Part shown: positions 1 through 4,962 of the stretch, piece after piece
Numbering within the stretch: the stretch's first letter is position 1
Layout: the number at the start of each line of letters is the position of its first letter
NCBI GenBank assembly: GCA_016931555.1
Contig: JAFGEM010000061.1
Coordinates: 1-9,367, forward strand
Direction: 5' to 3'
DNA length: 9,367 nt
Origin: Candidatus Iainarchaeum sp.
GTDB taxonomy: Archaea > Iainarchaeota > Iainarchaeia > Iainarchaeales > GCA-2688035
Translations under genes and position numbers: made by a program
The notes under the pieces: generated by a model
Seen by the model: the letters and a program-made list of their open reading frames with translations, nothing else
What the model was told of the DNA's origin: nothing
Database searches by the model: none

Positions 1-2
1 GC

Positions 3-233
3 TTTAACGCGCTGGTTGAGTTTGATGATCCTGTAATGGACAGGAAGATTGAAGCCATAAGAAAGCATGATTCGCAGATTGGAAGAACAAGGTTTGACAT
101 TGCTGCAATGAATATTGCGCGTTTCAGGGCAATTTCAATTGCAGAGCAGATTTTGAGTGATTTTGGGGACACCCCTCCAAAAATCAGGCTTTTTGTGGAA
201 TTATTCAAAATCTCTTCCAAACAAAAAAAATAA
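3..233 (+). CDS. C-terminal part of a probable PIG-L/LmbE-family deacetylase (5' truncated by the window)
   Basis: The frame is open from the window edge and ends at a TAA, giving 76 residues with no start visible. The segment DRKIEAIRKHDSQIGR resembles the late part of PIG-L/LmbE N-acetylglucosaminyl deacetylases, where a helix with a K-x-x-A-(x)3-H-x-SQ pattern precedes the C-terminal helices. The following ARFRAISIAEQIL would match the helix that usually reads like RG...AEAF. The family removes acetyl groups from GlcNAc-type sugars using zinc, but the N-terminal HPDD zinc motif lies outside the window, so the assignment rests only on the C-terminal pattern. An ATG at 36 is in frame but is internal, because the preceding residues continue the same helix pattern. 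The protein ends in a Lys/Gln-rich tail. Confidence 0.5.
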   Translation, partial: FNALVEFDDPVMDRKIEAIRKHDSQIGRTRFDIAAMNIARFRAISIAEQILSDFGDTPPKIRLFVELFKISSKQKK

Positions 234-324
234 AAACTAGTAAACACTAAAATAAACCAACAAACATGTTTGATTCACACTGGATCCCGTTATCGGACTC
301 TTGCGTGCATGATTGTAGCGGGGA

Positions 325-332
325 TTATAATT
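325..332 (+). promoter_or_regulatory. TATA-like box for the SWIB-like gene
   Basis: TTATAATT lies about 50 nt before the ATG at 381. Transcription would start near 352 and leave a short leader carrying the AAGGAGGT ribosome binding site at 366-373. The rest of the 234-380 gap is AT-rich and holds a 12-bp palindrome, CAAACATGTTTG (261-272), of unknown meaning. Confidence 0.4.
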
Positions 333-380
333 GCAAAAATAATTAAATGATGTTTGCAAAAACACAAGGAGGTTACAAAA

Positions 381-536
381 ATGGCAGCAAAAAAACCGTT
401 TGGGGGATATGCTATCAGCTTCAAAGGCTGCAATGACACAATGGAAAGCGTCTTTGGATCTGGCAAGATTACTCCAAGCGAAATGACTAAGAAAATTTGG
501 GCTTACGTAAAGAAGAAAAAAATAGCGGGAAAGTAA
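381..536 (+). CDS. Small SWIB-like domain protein (51 aa)
   Basis: The start is the ATG at 381, because a strong Shine-Dalgarno sequence (AAGGAGGT, 366-373) lies 7 nt upstream; an in-frame ATG at 354 precedes that site and is not the start. The protein has a short basic N-terminus and then, at residues 29-48, ITPSEMTKKIWAYVKKKKI. This resembles the core of SWIB/MDM2 domains, where a Thr/Glu-rich turn is followed by a helix with conserved Trp and Tyr (here W40 and Y42) and a basic Lys run. SWIB domains in eukaryotes and chlamydiae are chromatin-associated. This version is shorter than a full domain (about 75 residues), lacking the segment after the W-x-Y helix, so it is a minimal or diverged form. 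A DNA-associated role is inference. It is a single-gene unit followed by hairpins. Confidence 0.7.
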   Translation: MAAKKPFGGYAISFKGCNDTMESVFGSGKITPSEMTKKIWAYVKKKKIAGK

Positions 537-552
537 ACCCCGCATTTCTTCT

Positions 553-608
553 CTTTTTTCGAAAAAAGTTCTTTTTCCAAAAAAGGGAATTGTTTTAAAA
601 AAATTCCC
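553..608 (+). terminator. A/T-tract hairpin cluster after the SWIB-like gene
   Basis: Three consecutive inverted repeats follow the stop codon: a perfect 16-nt palindrome CTTTTTTCGAAAAAAG (553-568), CTTTTT-CC-AAAAAAG (571-585), and GGGAATT...AATTCCC (585-608, 10-nt loop). The T tracts and the location directly after a gene suggest a transcription end zone. The A-tract/T-tract/A-tract arrangement recurs after the DUF3160 gene. Confidence 0.45.
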
Positions 609-628
609 GAATTCTAATTAAGTAAGGC

Positions 629-636
629 TATTTAAA
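629..636 (+). promoter_or_regulatory. TATA-like box upstream of the tRNA-Asp locus
   Basis: TATTTAAA lies about 40 nt before the duplicated tRNA 5' fragment (676) but more than 110 nt before the tRNA itself (748). If the 72-bp direct-repeat unit (675-746) were removed, this box would sit at a normal distance for tRNA transcription, which suggests the unit was inserted between promoter and gene. The A-rich stretch at 715-720 is the only alternative AT-rich site close to the tRNA. Confidence 0.4.
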
Positions 637-674
637 GCATTGCAAATTGAATTATTACACAGCATAACATAGTA

Positions 675-763
675 TGCCCCGGTAGTCTAGCAAGCTTTTA
701 AAAAAAGCTTGAGCAAAAAATAGACTACCGGACTGTAAATAGTGACTGCCCCGGTAGTCTAGC
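675..763 (+). repeat. Duplicated tRNA-Asp 5' end with inverted copy (53-nt hairpin element)
   Basis: A 17-nt sequence (TGCCCCGGTAGTCTAGC) occurs exactly at 675-691 and again at 747-763, where it forms the first 16 nt of tRNA-Asp. Between the two copies, TAGACTACCGG (721-731) is the perfect reverse complement of CCGGTAGTCTA (679-689 and 751-761). The upstream copy can therefore fold into an 11-bp stem enclosing a second perfect hairpin, CAAGCTTTT-AAA-AAAAGCTTG (691-711). No D arm, anticodon or 3' half follows the upstream copy, so it is not a second tRNA. It may be an attachment-site-like duplication, a small palindromic insertion, or a cis hairpin; the sequence does not decide. Confidence 0.8.
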
Positions 764-930
764 GGTTAGGATACGGCCCTGTCGTAACCCGCCGAAGCGC
801 TCGCACGTTGTGCTCGCTTCCTTGCAAACCGGAAGGTTTGTGAGGCCTCGCAAAAGCATGGCTTTTGCAAGGTCGGCGCGTTAACGGTTATGGTGAGGCT
901 GTGACTCGGGTTCAATTCCCGGCCGGGGCG
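748..930 (+). tRNA. tRNA-Asp (anticodon GTC) with a 111-nt intron
   Basis: All cloverleaf parts can be traced. The acceptor stem is GCCCCGG (748-754) with CCGGGGC (923-929) and discriminator G930. The D stem is GTCT/GGAT with GG in the loop. The anticodon stem is CGGCC (774-778) with GGCTG (897-901), and the loop is C-T-GTC-G then A896. The variable loop is TGAC. The T stem is TCGGG/CCCGG with loop TTCAATT. No CCA is encoded. The exons are 748-784 and 896-930, giving a 72-nt mature RNA before CCA addition. GTC (781-783) reads Asp codons. The intron sits between positions 37 and 38, the commonest archaeal position. Confidence 0.93.
785..895 (+). other. tRNA-Asp intron with bulge-helix-bulge splice motif
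   Basis: The boundaries are set by a bulge-helix-bulge fold, the substrate of the archaeal splicing endonuclease. The central 4-bp helix is CTGT (779-782) with ATGG (890-893), partly wobble. It is flanked by the 3-nt bulges CGT (783-785, cut after G784) and TGA (894-896, cut after G895). The intron then closes with AACC (786-789) and GGTT (886-889). Inside are further inverted repeats: GAAGCG...CGCTTC, AAACC-GGAA-GGTTT, and CAAAAGC-ATG-GCTTTTG (851-867). The intron is more GC-rich than the surrounding intergenic DNA. Confidence 0.85.
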
Positions 931-938
931 AATTCTTA

Positions 939-962
939 TTTTTGGAAAAAACTCTCCAAAAA
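939..962 (+). terminator. Hairpin after tRNA-Asp
   Basis: TTTTTGGA (939-946) and TCCAAAAA (955-962) form an 8-bp inverted repeat with an 8-nt loop, starting 8 nt after the tRNA end. The T run at 939-943 could end tRNA transcription. The site is followed directly by the promoter of the next gene. Confidence 0.4.
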
Positions 963-967
963 GAAAC

Positions 968-976
968 ATTTATATT
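968..976 (+). promoter_or_regulatory. TATA-like box of the DUF3160 lipoprotein gene
   Basis: ATTTATATT is centred 28 nt before the GTG at 1000, so transcription should begin at or next to the start codon. There is no Shine-Dalgarno sequence between box and start. This supports a leaderless mRNA and the choice of GTG. Confidence 0.6.
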
Positions 977-999
977 GAATTATTAACTAATTTTAAACT

Positions 1000-3711
1000 G
1001 TGAAAAAAATCTTTTTAATAGCCTGCCTGATTGCAACAATAGTTTTGTTCAGCGGCTGCCCACAACCGCCATCCGAAAGCGAGATGCTTGCCTGTTCAAA
1101 TGACACGGATTGCGTTATTGTAGAGGGGTCTTGTTGCACTTGTAGTATGGGGGGCAGCCAAAAAGCGATTAATAAGAATTACAAAGACGTTTGGAATTCA
1201 TCTCTTGCACAGTCCTGTGTTGGAACCGGTCTTTGCCCCGCGCTTTACAATTGCAATCCAAATGCACATGCTATTTGTGAGAATAAGATTTGCCAAATTC
1301 AAACCTGCAAAGGAGAAGGCGAAACAATCCCTGTTATTGCAAATCCCCCTGAATGCTGTGAAGGATTAATACTCATTCCACCAAAAACGGAAAACATTGT
1401 TGGAATCGGCGGAATTTGCACTGCAAAATGCGGCAACGGAACATGTGACACTGGAACAGAAAGCAATTACAACTGCCCAGAAGACTGTAGCGGGGGAGAA
1501 GGATTGCTTTCAATTGCGCCTATTGACTTGACTGGCGTTTCAGCAGAATTCGCGGGAAATTACAAGTTAGAGGGAATGGAAATTCCGCTCCAGACACTGG
1601 AATATGCCCTGCCGCTTGAAACAAGCGCAATAAGCAATTTTGCGGATTTCTCTGAAAAAGTGGAACTTGAAAACAGTGCACTGCAATTGCTGCAAAAAAA
1701 CGGTTTTGTTGTAACAGACTACCCTTTTTATGAAAAACAAGAATATATTACTACCCCATATGAATCGCTCAAAGACAGGGAAATCCCGATTTTCATAACA
1801 TCAGATTCCCTGTTGCATTTATACCATATCCAGTTTGATGAGACACTTAGAATTATAGAGGAAAAGGAATTCTATGATGCAATCTGGCGCATAAGCGAAA
1901 AGCTTGTGGAACAGAATCAGCAAAAATATGTAAGCAGTGAGGACGAATTAAAAGAGGCGTACAAAAAGAATGTTGCGTTTTTCTCTGTAGGCATGGAGCT
2001 TCTAAAGCCAGAGCAGGAGCAGCTATGCCCTGCTGACGAGGACTGCTTTGATCCGGGAATTGCAGCAGCCTATTTTACTGAAGAAGACCTCCAAAACTAC
2101 ACATTTGAAATTCCTGCGCTTGTAAAAGAGGATGTTGACGCAGAACTCGCGCTTATTGAAGAACACTCAGGCTTTGGAGAATCCCCTGTCTTCATTTATA
2201 GGGAAGATTACTCGCAGTACGTTCCGCGGGGCCATTACACGCGCTCTGAAAAACTCAAAAATTATTTCAAGGCAATGATGTGGTACGGCAGAATCAGCTT
2301 TATACTGAAAGGATGCGACGCCGGATGCCTTGTTTCAGAGGAAGAGGCTCGCCTCCAGACAATGGCTGCAAGCATTACAGCAAGCGAAGTCAATACAGAC
2401 CCAGCTGTCAAAAATGATTGGGACAGAATCTACTCTGTAACAGCATTTTACGTTGGCCTTTCAGATGATTTGGGGCCCTACGAGTATATAGAAGCACTGA
2501 ACTATGTGTTTGGCAGTGATTTTGAGCCAAGCCAGTTGAATGTTGACACAGTAAAAGAGCTCAAGGCAAAGCTTGCAGAATACCATTCCCCAAAAATTTA
2601 TGGAGGAACAGGAGCCTGTTTGATAGACCCGCCATTCAATCCTGAACAGGCAGACGAATGCCTTGAAAGCACAAAAGGCTTCAGGCTCATGGGCCAAAGG
2701 TTTATTCCGGATTCATACATGTTCTCAAATTTGGTTTTTCCATACGCTTCATCCTATTTAGGAAGCGGATACGCCTTTACAACAGTTTCCAGCGCTGCAG
2801 GCTCTGTAAGGGGCTTTCCGCGGGGCTTGGATGCAATGGCACTGCTTGGGTCACAGCGTGCAAAAGAGCTTTTGACAGAGCTTGGGGACGACAACTATGA
2901 AGGGTATGGTGAGGCATATGCAGAGCTTGAAGAGGAATTCAATTCCTTTGATAATGCAGAGTGGAACAAAAACCTTTACTGGGCATGGCTCTTTGCCTTA
3001 AAGCCGCTGTTGAAAGAGTATGATTCGGGATACCCGACTTTTATGCAGACAACTGCATGGGAGAACAAGCAGTTGACAACAGCTCTCGCAAGCTGGGCAG
3101 AGCTAAGGCATGACACTATTCTTTACGCAAAGCAGTCGTATACTCCAGAAGGCTTAGGACCGGGACCGCAGGAGCCTCCAGTGGTCGGATACATTGAGCC
3201 CGTGCCGGAATTTTACAATCGCTTACTTGCCTTGACTAGTATGACAAATGCCGGGCTGGGTGAAATGGATGTTTTGGATGATGCTTCAAAAAACAGGCTA
3301 GAGAGCCTTGCTGTGATACTGGAAAGGCTGCGCGACCTCTCACAAAAAGAATTGGAGAACAAGGAACTGGAGCAGGCAGACTATGAGTTCATAAAGAACT
3401 TTGGAGACCATCTTAACGGCGTAATAATGGATGTTCCTGACAAGTCAAAGAAAACAACAATAGTTGCGGATGTCCACACTGATGGAAACTCAAAGAATGT
3501 TTTGGAAGAAGGAGTCGGATATGTAAAGCTTATTGCAGTGGCATACAAGGTGCCGGATGGAAGAGTGTTGATTGGAGCAGGGCCTGTAATGTCATATTAC
3601 GAATTCAAGCAGCCAATGAGCGACAGGCTAACGGATGAAAAGTGGCGCGAAATCCTTGATTCGGATGAAAAGCCAAGCGAGCCTGAATGGGCAGGCGAGT
3701 TTTACAGTTAA
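1000..3711 (+). CDS. Large DUF3160 lipoprotein with Cys-rich N-terminal domains (903 aa)
   Basis: The start is a GTG placed 28 nt after a TATA box. Residues 1-20 form a lipoprotein signal peptide: two Lys, a hydrophobic stretch, and the lipobox FSGC with Cys20 as the predicted lipidated residue, so the mature protein should sit on the outer face of the membrane. Residues 32-98 form a Cys-rich domain (CSNDTDC, GSCCTCS, then spaced Cys to CENKIC). Residues 144-163 carry a CGNGTCDTG...NCPEDC repeat of the short, possibly calcium-binding type found in archaeal surface proteins. From about residue 230 to the end it matches DUF3160: PIFITSDSLLHLYHIQFDET, and near the C-terminus DVHTDG, VLEEGVGYVKL, GPVMSYYEF and RLTDEKWREIL. 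The biochemical function of DUF3160 is unknown to me; an extracellular or cell-surface role is inferred from the lipobox and disulfide-type Cys content. It appears to be transcribed alone. Confidence 0.93.
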   Translation: MKKIFLIACLIATIVLFSGCPQPPSESEMLACSNDTDCVIVEGSCCTCSMGGSQKAINKNYKDVWNSSLAQSCVGTGLCPALYNCNPNAHAICENKICQIQTCKGEGETIPVIANPPECCEGLILIPPKTENIVGIGGICTAKCGNGTCDTGTESNYNCPEDCSGGEGLLSIAPIDLTGVSAEFAGNYKLEGMEIPLQTLEYALPLETSAISNFADFSEKVELENSALQLLQKNGFVVTDYPFYEKQEYITTPYESLKDREIPIFITSDSLLHLYHIQFDETLRIIEEKEFYDAIWRISEKLVEQNQQKYVSSEDELKEAYKKNVAFFSVGMELLKPEQEQLCPADEDCFDPGIAAAYFTEEDLQNYTFEIPALVKEDVDAELALIEEHSGFGESPVFIYREDYSQYVPRGHYTRSEKLKNYFKAMMWYGRISFILKGCDAGCLVSEEEARLQTMAASITASEVNTDPAVKNDWDRIYSVTAFYVGLSDDLGPYEYIEALNYVFGSDFEPSQLNVDTVKELKAKLAEYHSPKIYGGTGACLIDPPFNPEQADECLESTKGFRLMGQRFIPDSYMFSNLVFPYASSYLGSGYAFTTVSSAAGSVRGFPRGLDAMALLGSQRAKELLTELGDDNYEGYGEAYAELEEEFNSFDNAEWNKNLYWAWLFALKPLLKEYDSGYPTFMQTTAWENKQLTTALASWAELRHDTILYAKQSYTPEGLGPGPQEPPVVGYIEPVPEFYNRLLALTSMTNAGLGEMDVLDDASKNRLESLAVILERLRDLSQKELENKELEQADYEFIKNFGDHLNGVIMDVPDKSKKTTIVADVHTDGNSKNVLEEGVGYVKLIAVAYKVPDGRVLIGAGPVMSYYEFKQPMSDRLTDEKWREILDSDEKPSEPEWAGEFYS

Positions 3712-3757
3712 AAAAATTGCCTGCTGCTAATTACACTAAATTGAATTTTGGCGAGGC

Positions 3758-3785
3758 AAAAAAAGGTTCTTTTTTTCAAAAAAAG
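3758..3785. terminator. A/T-tract hairpins between convergent genes
   Basis: AAAAAAAG, CTTTTTTT and AAAAAAAG follow each other (3758-3765, 3769-3776, 3778-3785), so the T tract can pair with either flanking A tract. The site lies between the stop codons of the DUF3160 gene (+) and the PAS regulator (-), where a bidirectional terminator would be expected. Confidence 0.45.
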
Positions 3786-3791
3786 CAGGGT

Positions 3792-4382
3792 TTATTTTCC
3801 GGGAACCGCGCTCTCTTTTTTTCCTTTATCAAGGACGCGGACTATTTCAATTATTCCCATAAACCTGCCCTTGGGGCTCTTGAGGGGGGAAGTAGAAATC
3901 TCGAGAGTGTGAGTTGGTTTTTGGATTGTTGCAATTGCCCTTTTTCCCGATTCGAGTGTTTTTAATGTAGGGCAGTTTTTGCACACAGCTGTTTCATTGT
4001 GGAAAACCTCATAGCATTTTTTGCTCTTCAGTGTATTGAGCTTGCCGTGGCGTGCCTCCATTGCCCTGTTGAGCCAGATAACATTCATTTCTTTGTCCAA
4101 AACAGAAACGCCTTCACTCAGGGAATTGAAAGCCTGGATAGTAGGGTTATTGACATCGTTTTTTTCAAAGGCCTGGAGAATGGGATTTTCAACAGCCATC
4201 CAGACTTTTGCCATTCCAATGTTCCTGTATTCTATTAGCCCGCGCGAATGCAGTACACTCAGGTACTTTGAAACAGTAACCCTGTTAATGTCAAGGGCCT
4301 TTGCAATCTCTGCAGAATGCATTGGCTGTTCTACATTCACAATAAAGTCCAATATCCGATTTTCAGTTTCTCTGTCAAGCAT
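3792..4382 (-). CDS. Winged-helix transcriptional regulator with a C-terminal PAS domain (196 aa)
   Basis: The start is the ATG at 4382-4380, with an AGGTGG ribosome binding site (4398-4393) 10 nt upstream. Residues 5-63 form a winged helix: HSAEIAKALDINRVTVSKYL has the helix-turn-helix pattern, and RGLIEYRNIGMAKVW fits the wing. Residues 80-185 form a PAS sensor domain (GVSVLDKEMNVIWLNRAM, then a strand-rich end, GRFMGIIEIVRVLD). Within it is a Cys cluster, C123-x10-C134-x2-C137, in the setting CYEVFHNETAVCKNCP; many archaeal and bacterial PAS domains carry this variant, and a redox or metal-sensing role is plausible but not shown. Two identical-core palindromes lie in the divergent intergenic region, one between this gene's TATA box and its ATG, so autoregulation is likely. 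Its divergent partner is also Cys-rich, which fits metal or redox control. Confidence 0.9.
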   Translation of the reverse strand: MLDRETENRILDFIVNVEQPMHSAEIAKALDINRVTVSKYLSVLHSRGLIEYRNIGMAKVWMAVENPILQAFEKNDVNNPTIQAFNSLSEGVSVLDKEMNVIWLNRAMEARHGKLNTLKSKKCYEVFHNETAVCKNCPTLKTLESGKRAIATIQKPTHTLEISTSPLKSPKGRFMGIIEIVRVLDKGKKESAVPGK

Positions 4383-4401
4383 ATGAAAAAACCCACCTGT
4401 C

Positions 4402-4420
4402 GATTATCTATATTGATAAG
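4402..4420. promoter_or_regulatory. Operator 1: GATTATC-N6-GATAAG palindrome
   Basis: GATTATC (4402-4408), TATATT, GATAAG (4415-4420). TTATC and GATAA form a perfect dyad around a 6-nt spacer. It lies between the TATA box and ATG of the PAS regulator, where a bound protein would block transcription. Its core is repeated at 4464-4482. Confidence 0.65.
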
Positions 4421-4423
4421 CGA

Positions 4424-4434
4424 TATATTTAAAT
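4424..4434 (-). promoter_or_regulatory. TATA box of the PAS regulator gene
   Basis: On the minus strand this reads ATTTAAATATA, about 18 bp from the centre of operator 1. Transcription would start near 4403, leaving a short leader with the AGGTGG site. The core is nearly symmetric, so it might also serve the divergent gene. Confidence 0.5.
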
Positions 4435-4450
4435 AAACTATGCGTCTAAT

Positions 4451-4458
4451 GATTAAAG
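4451..4458 (+). promoter_or_regulatory. Possible TATA-like box of the Cys-rich gene
   Basis: GATTAAAG is a weak match, but it stands about 19 bp before the centre of operator 2, mirroring the TATA/operator 1 spacing on the other side. Transcription would begin near 4482, just before the GGGAGGT ribosome binding site. Confidence 0.3.
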
Positions 4459-4463
4459 ACATT

Positions 4464-4482
4464 GATTATCAATAAAGATAAG
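4464..4482. promoter_or_regulatory. Operator 2: GATTATC-N6-GATAAG palindrome
   Basis: GATTATC (4464-4470), AATAAA, GATAAG (4477-4482). It shares all 13 arm bases with operator 1 while the spacer differs, as expected for conserved half-sites. The two centres are 62 bp apart, close to six helical turns, so proteins bound at both would face the same side of the DNA. Confidence 0.65.
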
Positions 4483-4507
4483 TGATGTTGTTTGGGAGGT
4501 GGTTTGC

Positions 4508-4720
4508 GTGAAAATTGTTGTAGGGCACATATGCTACAGATGCAGCCTCTGCAATACTCTTTTCTTTGATCCAGAAGACGCAGACAGGTGCTGTAAAAGG
4601 GCAAAGGCTCAGATTCTAATGGAACAGGTAAGGCCAAATATTGCAGGCATTGGGTCAGAAGAGGAATTGAACGCAATAAGAGAGCATGTTCTGAGAAAGC
4701 CAAGCATGTTTTTTAGATAG
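4508..4720 (+). CDS. Small Cys-rich, probably metal-binding protein (70 aa)
   Basis: The start is taken as the GTG at 4508, 7 nt after a strong GGGAGGT site (4494-4500); an earlier in-frame GTG at 4499 overlaps that site. The N-terminus carries H7-x-C9-x2-C12-x2-C15 and then C28-C29 in ADRCCKRAK, enough ligands for one zinc or iron site of rubredoxin-like or zinc-finger type. The C-terminal half (residues 31-70) is predicted helical and charged, with no membrane segment. I cannot name a family. Its promoter shares a palindrome with that of the divergent PAS regulator, so it is a likely target. The ribosome binding site of the next gene overlaps its stop codon, so the two form an operon. Confidence 0.8.
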   Translation: MKIVVGHICYRCSLCNTLFFDPEDADRCCKRAKAQILMEQVRPNIAGIGSEEELNAIREHVLRKPSMFFR

Positions 4721-4729
4721 GAGGCAAGC

Positions 4730-4834
4730 ATGAGGAAAAGAAACCTTGAGTATGAATTAATAAACGCACAGGGAAAATTTCTACTCAGCCCGTTAGCAAA
4801 GAAAATTAACAAAAAAATGCGCAGGAGACCTTGA
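4730..4834 (+). CDS. Very small basic protein (34 aa), second gene of the Cys-rich operon
   Basis: The ATG at 4730 follows a perfect AGGAGG site (4719-4724) with a 5-nt spacer; this site overlaps the TAG of the upstream gene. The peptide begins MRKRNLEYELINAQGKF, continues LLSPLAKKINKK, and ends MRRRP before a TGA. It is strongly basic (about eleven Arg/Lys in 34 residues), has no Cys, and shows no signal peptide. The ribosome binding site and tight coupling are the main arguments that it is real. Function unknown; RNA or DNA binding or partnership with the 70-aa protein are guesses. Confidence 0.6.
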   Translation: MRKRNLEYELINAQGKFLLSPLAKKINKKMRRRP

Positions 4835-4873
4835 AAAAAAGCAATGGAACAGGAAAAAAATAGTGGAGAGCTT

Positions 4874-4922
4874 TGTCAAAAAAACGCCCTAGATTTGCAC
4901 TAGCCCCGCGTATTTTTTGACA
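4874..4922 (+). terminator. Long stem-loop between the Cys-rich operon and the antiporter gene
   Basis: TGTCAAAAAAACGC (4874-4887) pairs with GCGTATTTTTTGACA (4908-4922): 14 bp with a single bulged A4912. Inside, CTAG (4889-4892) can pair with CTAG (4900-4903) around a 7-nt loop. It follows the 34-aa gene by 39 nt and ends just before the next TATA box. It is a probable terminator or 3' stability element; the T run lies inside the stem rather than after it. Confidence 0.5.
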
Positions 4923-4929
4923 GGCAAGG

Positions 4930-4938
4930 ATTTTAAAC
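4930..4938 (+). promoter_or_regulatory. TATA box of the antiporter gene
   Basis: ATTTTAAAC is centred 28-29 nt before the ATG at 4963, and no Shine-Dalgarno sequence is present, so the mRNA should be leaderless. Confidence 0.55.
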
Positions 4939-4962
4939 AAGTTAAGACAAACTCATAGCACC

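Noticed and set aside
676..731. Second tRNA gene, or 5' half of a split tRNA, at the upstream copy
   Set aside because: Only 16 nt of tRNA are present, with no complete D arm, anticodon or 3' half. The downstream tRNA is complete by itself.
4021..4386. Plus-strand frames opposite the PAS regulator
   Set aside because: The minus-strand protein has clear winged-helix and PAS sequence with a ribosome binding site; the plus frames do not.
4844..4903. 19-codon frame starting MEQEKNSGEL
   Set aside because: It has no convincing ribosome binding site (the nearest purine run is about 14 nt away), overlaps the stem-loop at 4874-4922, and shows no sign of conservation.
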